Positions 55,275-64,000 of a DNA stretch of 64,000 bases are shown here, piece after piece. The position numbers and the translations under genes are program-made. The notes beneath the pieces are model-generated. The model ran no database searches and was not told the DNA's origin. It saw only the letters and a program-made list of their open reading frames with translations. Numbering within the stretch: the first letter of the stretch is position 1; the number at the start of each line of letters is the position of its first letter. The stretch is from Tetracentron sinense. Its lineage: Eukaryota > Streptophyta > Magnoliopsida > Trochodendrales > Trochodendraceae. The stretch lies in assembly GCA_015143295.1 (NCBI GenBank), contig CM026553.1:3309912-3373911 (forward strand). Direction: 5' to 3'.

Positions 55275-57116
55275 TTAGTCTCTAATCATTTCAGTTGAGG
55301 TAGGTATGACCTTTTTCCTCTTCCTCCTATTCCAAGATTGAGTCCTAGAATTATGGCGGTCATATTGGTTCTTCCCGTTTCCTCCTTTATATCTAGCATA
55401 AGGAGTGTCCCAATCATGCCACTGTCTAGAGTTATTATAGATATTCAATATATCATCATTTAACTTCCTAGACATATCCACTAGTATATCAACTCTCCTT
55501 TGAAGATTCCCATTAAAATTATGTTGGTTCCTAGAACCATGATTGGGCATTCTTCGAAGTTTAGGACATCGAGGCTTAATATGACCATTCTCTCCACTTT
55601 TATGACATGTAGGAATGAATTTTTGAATAGAGGGGTCTTTCCTATTTTTAGGAGGGTGCCTCTTATCACTAGGCTCAGTGTTCGAGGTAGAAGGAGTTCC
55701 CTTCACATCTCCACACCTCTAGTTTTGCTCAAGATCAGCCAACTTGATTTCAAGATTTGTCTTTTCATCAAGACAAATATGTAAATCAGATTCAAGAAGC
55801 TGAGTCTTGACAAGGAGGGAAGCCTTCTCTTCCTCAAGCTGTGACACAAGAGCTTTCAACCCTAAAGTCACTTGGTCTAAGGCATCTCTTTCCATTCTAA
55901 TTGATTTTACTTTATTGGACATGAAAAACTGAGTCTTTTTCAGCTTTAGGCATTCCTCAAACAACTCATCATAGGTTGCCTCAAGGTCTTCCTCAGACTC
56001 TGAATCATTCTGACTCTCTTCATCATCCTCACCATCACTATGGTGTTGGTTACTTACAATATTTGAAGAAGATTCTTCAACCCCAGATAAGGATGCAGTG
56101 AAGGCCATATAAACCCTAGTCTCCTCACAAGAAGAACTATTCAATTCTTAAAATTAGATTCACTATCATCCCTTATCTTGCCCTTAAATCTTTTCTTATT
56201 CGAGTACTCAGCGGCAATATGGCCGTAGCCTTGACATTCATAGCATTCAACACCTTGGGATTCTTTGTCCACACTTTTAGGATGTTTCTTGCTTTCAAAG
56301 TGCTTGGACTTAGGCTTCTCAAAAGATTTTTGCCCTTTCAGATTAAATCTCTTATTAAATTTTAGAAATTTTTTCAATTTCTTTGCAAATAAAGCCAATT
56401 CTTCTTCATCATCCTTAGAGTCACTATTTGAACCATCTGTGGATTCCTTGACAGATTTTAAGGCAATAGATTTTGATTTCTTAGATGGGTTCAGATTTAA
56501 CTTATAGATTTGGAGAGAACTAACCAACTCCTCGATTTTGAGAGCATCAATATTTTTGCTCTCTTCGATGACGGTAACCTTCGATCGAAATCTCTCAGGT
56601 AGAGATCTCAAAATTTTTCCAATAATTTTAGAATCAGGAATTATTTCTCTTAGATTAAAACTAGAATTGACAATGTCACTTAGATTAGCATAAAAACTAT
56701 CAAAAGATCCATTATCAAGTTTGAAAACTTAGAGGTAAGCGTTTGAAGTTTGGAGATCTTGACTATTGTAGTCCCTTCATGGGTAAGTTTAAGAATGTCT
56801 AATGCCTCATTTGAAGTGTCACATTTAGAAATATGCCGAAATTCTTCAGGTGTGACAGTAGTGAAGATTGCATTAAGATCTTTATTATTTCATATACAAC
56901 TTTCAAGATCTACATTGGTCCATTTAGAAGAAGGTTTAGGGATGGCTGGCCATCTATAGTCTTTGTTGGATGGGTTTAACCTTATTCAACAGAGATCCAT
57001 ACTCTCTCATCCAAAGATTTTAGTAAGGCTCTCATACGAGCTTTCTAATAGGCATAATTATTCTCATCAAATAATGGAGGACAAGAGATGGATCCTCCCT
57101 CTCTAATGGAATTCAT
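55275..57116 (-). pseudogene. gag: SIRE-like Copia gag
   Basis: ATG at 57116 starts a Copia gag (MNSIREGGSISCPPLFDENN), which is broken by stops and shifts within its first 150 codons. Clear SIRE gag blocks follow: RSLPERFRSKVTVIEESKN, an acidic DDEEELALFAKKLKKFL segment, coiled coil (LEEECLKLKK-like) and two zinc-knuckle regions. Both knuckles have lost one cysteine: CYECQGYGHIAAEY ends in Tyr, and CHKSGENGHIKPRC has Ser at the second position. Several stops fall where Trp is usual (TGG to TAG or TGA). The protein would normally form the particle core and bind RNA. This copy cannot. Confidence 0.85.
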
Positions 57117-57164
57117 ATTCACTGAAAATAAGAGACAAGATCACACTCATAAATTAGTGAACCC

Positions 57165-57176
57165 GCTTTAATACCA
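57165..57176 (-). other. Primer-binding site of the SIRE-like element
   Basis: Minus-strand TGGTATTAAAGC is two bases from the initiator-tRNA-Met complement and begins two bases after the LTR end at 57179. Confidence 0.75.
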
Positions 57177-57178
57177 AT

Positions 57179-58571
57179 TGAAAAATCTGGTGAACCTCAA
57201 ATCTAAAGTTTGAGTTAAGAACTCAGAAATTCAAGGGGATGGTTAGGACTCCCTATAAGTCTATCTACCATTTTTAAGATTATGCAATCAAATTATTAAT
57301 TAAGGGAGAATGAACAATAAAGGGCAGAAATAGAGAGGAGACAAGCAAACCACAACACAGAGTTTTACGTGGAAACCCTTCCGGGAAAAACCACGAGACC
57401 TAGTCCAGCAACAAGAATCCACTAAGACAAAGTACCAGATACTTCCAGACTCGAACCTCACCTAAATAGGACTCGACTTCCTCGATCCACGATTAGTCCT
57501 CTACGCCTCAATAAGTAATCACGATCTCACAAGGCTCGCAATCTACCGTAGTAACCTGTTCTTCTCTTATGTCTCAACCACCATGATCTCCACCATCGAT
57601 CTACATCAATGATGACTTCAGATTCCACTGACCAAATCACACAACCATGATCTTTCTCGGATTGATCTCCTTCATAAAGGCTCTAGAACACTCCAGCCAA
57701 TTTATTCTTTCTAGAACGGGTTGATGGTTGATTAAAATCAAATTCTAGATGGATTCCTATCAATGGGAAAGTCCAAGCAAGCAAGAATAGAACAATGGCT
57801 TGCAAACTCTAGGATGGAAGAGAAACTAATAAAGGGGAATGAAAGAAAATAAATTCAGAGTTTCTGTGAACTCTAGAGATAGCACAATACTCTCTTGACA
57901 CTCTACCCAAGTCCCCATTCACGGACTAGCAAGGTTCTAATAATTAGAGCAACTCAAAAAGATTTTAGAAGGAAAAAAATCAGATTTAGAAATAGTCTAA
58001 AAAGTAAGTTGGTCGACCAAACATGAATTGGGTCGACCCAACATGGCAATTCGGTCGACCGAAGTGGCCATTTGGGTCGACTAGATTTTTTTTATCCCTC
58101 TGGTCGATTTCACCATACAAACTTTTGTGAGGACTGGGTCGACCTGATCATGGTTCAATCGACCGACTTTCAATAACTCGATATTTGCTCATGCTTTCTT
58201 CACGAAAGTGTAGATCGTTTCGATATGGTCGATTTAATATATTATGGAGCAAAATCGGAGCTACAATCAATGAGATATGCCTCTTACAAGAAACCTTGGT
58301 TTTTAAGATCCTCTAACACTCTTAAGGCTACATATCTAGTCACCTAAGGTTCATATGATCATTCTAAGTCAATTTTCTCCTAAGGTAACATGATATTTAG
58401 GTCACTTACCATCCTATGAGTAAAATGAAGGCTATGATTTTACTGTCTTCAACTGATCTTCTCCGATCTTCATCTTCACTTGTCTTGGACGCTTGTAGGC
58501 AATGAAACTAGACACACTAAACTCGTTGCTTTGACAATGGAATAGGCCAACACTAAAACATGGACTTTACA
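57179..58571 (-). repeat. 5' LTR of the SIRE-like element
   Basis: This is the partner of 44683-46077, with the same ends. GGTCGACC-type words lie at 58010-58165. Confidence 0.9.
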
Positions 58572-58576
58572 GGTTT

Positions 58577-59316
58577 ACCTAGGGTTTAACTAGAGTTGAC
58601 TAGGATGGACCCCGAGTCGACCTAAGGTTTACCTATGGTTTGACTAGAGTTGACTAGGAAGGACCTAGGGTTAGACCTAGGGGTGTCAACGAAACGAGCT
58701 AGCTCGGCTCGACTCGAAATAAACCGAGCTTGAGCTTTTACTTTGGACTCTTTAAGTCGAGCCAAGCCTTAAAAGTGAGCTCAAAAAATAAACGAGCCGA
58801 GCCTGAATAATAGGTGGCTCAGCTCAGCTCGGCTCGATTAATTTCATAATAATATCCTTTAAAAGTTAAATTTATATTATATATTTAGTATACCTTTTTT
58901 TTGGTAAAATATATTTAGTATACATTAACATAATTATTTCCGTTCAAGTTTTAACTCAAGCTTTCACGTGAGTCACATGACATCCAAAAAAAGTTGCCCT
59001 TTTAATTTCTTTTATTTAATTTAATGCTTATCAATGTATTTTTAAAAAATATATTTATCGAGCCGAGCTGAGCCGAGCTGAGCCGAGCCAAGCTTCTATA
59101 AAATTCCAACGAGCCGAGCCCGACCAGTGCCCAACTTGGCTTAGCTCGGCTCGTTTACACCCCTAGTTAGACCTGGGGTTGACTTAGGGTTGACCATGGT
59201 TTACCTACGGTTTGACTAGGATGGACCTAGGGTTAGACTTGGGGTTGACTTAGGGTTGACCATGGTTAAATTGCTTAACCATGATTAAGGGGGTTTGTAA
59301 AAATTGGGTGCTTACA
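58577..59316 (-). mobile_element. Tat/Ogre-like LTR, right part
   Basis: ctagggttgac word repeats continue from 44682. The LTR start on the minus strand is TGTAAGCACCCAATTTTTAC at 59316, preceded by the polypurine tract. A hAT MITE is inserted at 58678-59165. Confidence 0.7.
58678..59165. mobile_element. hAT-type MITE, 488 bp
   Basis: TAGGGGTGT and ACACCCCTA are perfect 9-bp terminal inverted repeats flanked by a perfect 8-bp duplication gttagacc (58670-58677 and 59166-59173), the hAT signature. Inside both ends are clusters of gagccgagc/gctcggctc words that extend the inverted repeat. There is no coding capacity, so it must be mobilised by an autonomous hAT transposase elsewhere. Confidence 0.93.
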
Positions 59317-59335
59317 GCTGCCCCTCTTTGTCAGA
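59317..59335 (-). other. Polypurine tract of the Tat/Ogre-like element
   Basis: Minus-strand GACAAAGAGGGGCAGC directly precedes the LTR start TGTAAGCACCC. Confidence 0.7.
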
Positions 59336-59559
59336 AAATTTCAAGTTGGCAATTGAATGACAAAGACTGGAATCATCCTATTTTTACACCAAGGTTGAAT
59401 TTTGAGAATGCAATATGATGTGCATGCATGCTGTGCAAATGGGGCTGCAATCGATGTTGAGTAAAAGATACATGCATGCCTACATCTGCTGAGGAGATGG
59501 GTGACATGTGGAAGATGAAGAGTGATGAAGGACTTATGCTAGAGAAAAATTAATGTTAT

Positions 59560-60550
59560 GAGAGTTGGCATGTCCCGGTGGCACTAGCCAGAATAAGAGG
59601 GGAAAAGGCATTACTCGGAGGCACCAGCAAAATCGATTGTTGTGGCATCTCCTAGGGGTGCTAACCAAATCGATCGAAGGATACATAGTGTCAAGAACAC
59701 TTAGGGTGTTGAGGACGCACTTATGATGTGGTTAGAAGGACATGCAAGTGTGTCGGCATGCTAACAAGATGCGGTGTTGGCCGGCAAGTTCTCAGTGGTA
59801 CACATGATAACATCGGGGGACACACGGGGGTGTCAAAGCGGATATACGGGTATGTCGGCATGTTGACAAAGATGCGGCATTAGCCTGTGGTTTGTCTATG
59901 ATACACACAATGATGTCAACGAACACATAGGGGTGTCGAAAGGGGGACATACAGGTGTGTCGGCATGTTGACAAAGATGCGGTATTAGCCGACAGTTTTT
60001 CAATGGTACACACAATGATTTTGAAGACACACGGGGGTGTCAGAAGGGGGACATGCGGGTGTGTCAGCATGTTGACAAAGATGCGACATTGGCCGATGGT
60101 TTGTCAATGGTACACACGATGATGTCAGAGAGACACAGGGGTGTCGGAAGAGGAACATGCGGGTGTGTTGGCATGTTGACATAGATGCAGCATTGGCTGG
60201 TGGTTTGTCAATGGTACACACGATGATGTCGGAGATACATGGGGGTGTCGGAAGGGGTACATGCGGGTGTGTCGACATGTTGACAAAGATGCGGCATTGG
60301 CCGACGGTTTGTCAATGGTACACACGATGATGCCAAGGGTTACGGCATGTCCTAGAGGCACTTGCTGGAAAGATATTGATTGATATGAGATGGTATATCC
60401 CAGAGGAACTAGCCTGCTTGAAATTGAGATGGCATGTCCCAGAGGCACTAGCCAGATCAAAATTGAGATGGCATGCCCGGAGGCACTAGCTGGATCAAAA
60501 TTGAGATGGCATGTCCCGGAGGCACTAGCCGGATTGACTTTACAATGGCC
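59560..60550 (-). repeat. Tat-like 3' untranslated tandem repeats (two families)
   Basis: Units of 33-36 bp containing catgtcccggaggcactagc lie at 59565-59660 and 60345-60540. Between them, at 59700-60340, are five to six units of about 108-118 bp containing gtgtcggcatgttgacaaag and gatgcggcattggcc. Tat/Ogre elements commonly carry tandem repeats between pol and the 3' LTR. Confidence 0.85.
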
Positions 60551-62185
60551 CAGAAGCGCTGAATATTGATCACTTCAAGTGATGCTAGGAAGTGTTGTCA
60601 TGCTGATTATGACGCTATGACTGGATGCAAAATGATGTCATGCTGGGGATGAAGACAAAGATGCTTTCCCATGACTTCTCTTGACCGTGATTTACAGGGA
60701 TGAGCAGCGTCAGCTCCTTCTCATTGTTTTGCCGAGGCAGCTTAGTACAGGTTGGTACAATCAGATTGTGGTACCAAAAATTGTTTTGAAAACTTTTTTC
60801 TTTTCAAAAAAATTTTGAAATATTGGTGAAAGGTGCTTTGTTAGCTTTCAGATTTGTTAGTAAATTGGCTCTGTTAGGGCTTAATGGGGATTTATGGCCT
60901 GTCTTTTACTCTCAGAGAGTAGAGTATGACTAAAAGAGGATTTGCTCTCCAGGGGAGTTGCTAAGGACTGTTATCAAGAGTCTACTGGGGAGTAGAGAAT
61001 TGCTAAAGACTTCTACTGGAGATCCGCTGGGGAACTATTGCTTCAGAGGATAATCAGGAGTTCAGTGTGACTGATTGCTGCTAGATTTTGTTGTCAAACC
61101 ATTTTTTAGTTTTTCCCCATTTTTTACCCTTGGAATGACCAAGGCAAGGTATTTGCATAATTTTTGCACGATGAGGTCATTGCCAGTTTTCCTCATGCTT
61201 GCGAAGCTGATTGATTTTGTCCCTTTTTTGCCCTTTATAAGACTAGGTCTAGGGTCGCCTAATTTTTGCGCAATGAGGTTGTTTTCGATTTTCACTCATG
61301 CTCGCGATTTATTAGGAATTTGGATCTTCTCCCTTCATTGCCCTGGATGACACTCCCTGGGGATATAGATGTGATATTGCTCTTGTACTCATAGTTTCTA
61401 GGGGATCTAGGAGGACTTAGAGTGGGACGAGATGTAGGCTAGGGGACTGAAGTTTGGGACACTCTAAGACTGCTTCTATTGCAGTTGACTTGCACTCTCT
61501 TGGAATTTTTTTCTCACTGGGGAATTCTCCTCTTTGGCAGAGGCTGATTTTGGGGAATTTTTCTTCATTTGAGGCAGACCCATTTTGAGAGTATATGAGA
61601 GATTGACTCTACTAGGGAAAATTTTTGTATGGAGGTTGATTCTGCTGGGGAGAGAGTTTAGAGAGATTGTTTCTACGGGGGGGTCTCTGAATTTGAGTAA
61701 GTTTTAACTTTTATTTTGGGCTCTGCCTTGATAGAAATTTTATACTTTTGAGGCTGACTCCATTAGGGAAACAGGGAAAATTTGACTCCGCTTGGGGAAA
61801 GATTCAGGAGAGATTGTCTCTGTGGGGAATCTCTGATCTTGAAAATGTTTTGACTTCTATTTTGGGCTCTTGATAGAAATTTTTTTCTTCTTTGGTCGAA
61901 GCCGATTCCATCGGGGGTCTGCCCCTTTAATGACCGCACCTGATTGTCAGGTTGCCTACGTACCCTTTGCAGGATCAGGTCAAGACATAGTTCAGAAGGG
62001 TGGCAAGGGAGGGTGTCCCTGATGAAAGGTTTTTTTGAAATAAAGGTTGTTAGGCTCAAGGGGCTAACTAGCGAATTTCATTGATTTGGAAAGGTTTACA
62101 TTACTAGGGGTAAGGAGGGTGCCAAGGATGGCGTCTTTTCATTTCCCAGAGAATCTATGAGTGCAAAGCGCCTATCAGAACTAGA
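60551..62185 (-). other. Tat-like spacer between integrase and 3' repeats
   Basis: There is no conserved ORF. The sequence has diffuse repeats of tctgctggggagagag type (60900-61920) and a roughly 120-bp duplicated block near 61080-61300 (ttgcgcaatgaggt and ttgcacgatgaggt). The gggtacgtaggcaacctgac word at 61950-61970 (minus strand) recurs in this untranslated region of Tat/Ogre elements. Confidence 0.55.
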
Positions 62186-63365
62186 CCCTAAGCTTAATAT
62201 CGTTTGACTTTGTCCATGTTTATGAGCTCTAGGAGGTCTTCATTATCTATACGTCCGAGTTGAAGGGCGCCGTCGAAGAACTTTTCTCGGACGATGTGTA
62301 GGCCTTCATAGTTGGGGGTGAACTTGCCCCTCGGCCAGGGCGGTTTGGTAACATTTTCTGGAGAACAAGGTCACCGACTTCGATGCTTCAGGGCTTGACT
62401 TTCTTGTAAAATGCCCTAACCATGCGCCTTTGGTAGGCCTGAGAATGGTTGATGACTTTTAGTCGCCTCTCTTCTATTAGATTCAACTGATTATACCGGG
62501 TCTGCACTCATTCTGCCTCTGAGATTTCTGCTTCCATTAACACCTAGAGTGATTGAATTTCTACTTCAATGGGGAGGACTACTTCCATAACATAAGCCAG
62601 AGAAAATGGTGTTGCCCTAGTTGAGGTTTGGATGGACATTCTGTAGACCATGAGTGCATATGAAGCATCTCATGTCAGACAGAGTAACTGGTTATCATCT
62701 TTTCTATGATTCTCTTCATGTTTTTGTTAGCTGCTTCAACTGCACCGTTGGTCTGTGGCCTGTATGCAGTGGAATTGTGATGTTGTATCTTGAATTTCTA
62801 ACAAAGATCAGTTATCCCCCTGTTGCATAAATTGAGAGCATTGTCTGTTATAATCTCGTACGAGACACCGTATCGGCAAATGATGTCCTTTTTCAAAAAG
62901 TACTGAACCACAAAGGCAGTGACATTGGCATAAGAGGTTGCCTCGACTCATGTAGTGAAATAATCGATTGCTACCAAAATGAATCAATGTTCATTAGATG
63001 CTTTTGGGGTTATGGGTCCAATGACGTATGTTGATGCCCTAGGCTGAGAATGGCCAAGGAGAGGTGAGGTTGTGCAGCCTAGTTGGCGGTGCATTGATCA
63101 TATCAGCATAGATTTGGCACTGGTGACATTTTGTACATACTAACCACAGTCAGATTCCCTTGTAGACCAGTAGTAGCCCAATCTGAGTATCTTCTTTGAC
63201 AGCATTAACTCATTCATGTGTGGGCCACAAGTTCCTCCGTGAACTTCTTCGACTACTTGTGCAGCTTCACGAGCATCGAGGCATCTGTGCCAAATCATGT
63301 TCGGCAATATCTTGTATAAAATTCCTCCTGAGAGGATAAACTGAATGGCCAATCTTCTTATTACC
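62186..63365 (-). pseudogene. pol: Tat/Ogre-like integrase
   Basis: The minus strand encodes a degenerate integrase. The zinc-binding region (63140-63352) has VHGGTCGPHMNELMLSKKIL and YYWSTRESDC. The core has ITDNALNLCN and, 35 residues after its Asp, the Glu of TNGAVEAANKNMKRI, the D-35-E spacing. The C-terminal part has GKFTPNYEGLHIVREKFF and ends at about 62186. Several stops are present, including one between the catalytic D and E, so it is inactive. It would insert element DNA into chromosomes. Confidence 0.88.
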
Positions 63366-64000
63366 CGGTGGTATATTTTGGTGGCATCGAGTGGGAAGGT
63401 CCCATCCTCGAGATATTACTTGATGTCTGCATACCAAGGCTTGTTGTCTAATACCTCTTTCATCTCAGGGCAATAGGCAGGCTAATTCTGTTATTGAATC
63501 TCGATAGGCAAGAGCATGATGCCCTTGGGGATCTGTACCATGGAGGCGAGAGTAGCCAGTGCATTAGCGAATCTATTGTAGGTCCTGGACCTATGGCTGA
63601 AGGTAATTCTTCTGAACTGAGTGAACTACACATTGAGATAGGCTAGGAATGGGCCTAGCCTGTCTTCTCTGATAGCCCAAGATTCATTTGCCTGGCATAT
63701 TACTAAAGATGAGTCACCATAAACGTCTATCTCTTTGATTCTAATTCCCAGGGCCTCTTTTAGTCTGACTATGCAAGTCTCGTATTCTGCTTCATTTTTT
63801 GAGCATCTGGACTTCAGTTTGACTGAAATGGGGAGGTGGGCTCCTTTAGGAGAGATCAGGACTGCTCCTATCCCATGTCCATATCTGTTAACCGCTCCGT
63901 CAAAATATTACTCCTAATCGAGGTATTCTTGCTTTGCAGTCTCTATATATAAGATAGCTTCATCTGGGACCTGATCATGTACTGAGACATAGTCCTGTGC
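63366..64000 (-). pseudogene. pol: Tat-lineage RNase H (partial at window edge)
   Basis: From about 63895 down to 63625 a long open stretch contains FDGAVNRYGHGIGAVLISPK, SRCSKNEAEYE and DVYGDSSLVICQANESW. These are the acidic catalytic positions of the additional archaeal-type RNase H domain found in Tat/Ogre elements. A stop (NV followed by TAG) and later shifts separate it from the integrase. The reverse transcriptase lies beyond the window. Confidence 0.8.

Larger units (their letters stand above)
44683..58571 (-). mobile_element. Full-length SIRE-like Copia element (pol-less)
   Basis: LTRs at 44683-46077 and 57179-58571 (1,395 and 1,393 bp; both TGAAAAA...CTTTACA) flank the internal region, with perfect duplication ggttt (44678-44682 and 58572-58576). 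The first 155 bp of the LTRs differ at about ten positions, so the insertion is not recent. On the minus strand it has a primer-binding site (57165-57176), gag pseudogene and polypurine tract (46078-46091). No protease, integrase, reverse transcriptase or RNase H was found. An Angela-like solo LTR is inserted at 47452. Confidence 0.93.

Noticed and set aside
44400-59290. ctagggtttgac repeats as interstitial telomere sequence
   Set aside because: Units resemble TTTAGGG only in part, have no 7-bp period, and sit inside a Tat-like LTR with gac/aac spacers.
59792-60460. Cys/His-rich minus-strand frames resembling zinc fingers
   Set aside because: They are translations of the 108-118 bp Tat 3' tandem repeats; the spacing of Cys and His simply follows the repeat period.

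Overview
The window is nuclear DNA of a flowering plant, probably a eudicot. It is intergenic heterochromatin built almost entirely from nested LTR retrotransposons. The evidence is Ty3/Gypsy Tekay-like and Tat/Ogre-like fragments, Ty1/Copia SIRE-like and Angela-like fragments, a CACTA-like terminus, a hAT MITE, minisatellites and AT-rich spacers. No intact host gene, rRNA, tRNA or CRISPR array was found. The species cannot be named from the sequence.

Layout. 1-1600: partial Tekay-like LTR (copy A). 1610-5305: Tat/Ogre fragments (3' repeats, LTR-like repeats, gag, ORF1). 5306-9440: CACTA-like end and a 180-bp tandem array split by solo LTR B. 9440-11888: gene-free DNA. 11889-20688: deletion derivative of a Tekay-like element (3' LTR C plus gag), interrupted by solo LTRs D and E. 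20689-28450: repeats, then the 3' part of a SIRE-like element (LTR and env-like ORF) split by solo LTR F. 28500-30544: Tekay-like LTR J. 30545-43991: an Angela-like Copia element, interrupted by solo LTR G, composite LTR H and solo LTR I. 43992-64000: a Tat/Ogre-like element on the minus strand (LTR, 3' repeats, integrase, RNase H). Its LTR contains a full-length SIRE-like element, which contains an Angela-like solo LTR, which contains solo LTR L, which contains solo LTR K.

The most interesting feature lies inside the Tekay-like LTRs. Twelve copies share one layout in LTR sense: an array of short CG-rich palindromes; a TATA box in most copies; a leader ending in a splice-donor-like AAG|GT; a hairpin-rich minisatellite whose sequence differs between subfamilies; a single hairpin; an invariant YAG|GT; and a short reading frame for an acidic peptide with the core FDIC..PWVEE.Y. 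Codon third positions in that frame vary synonymously between copies, which is direct evidence that it was maintained as coding sequence. I know of no description of this LTR-borne peptide or of the possible intron before it. SIRE-like Copia LTRs here carry the same kind of palindrome array upstream of their own TATA boxes.

Coordinates of elements with target-site duplications (TSDs) are exact by reading. Edges without TSDs are approximate.
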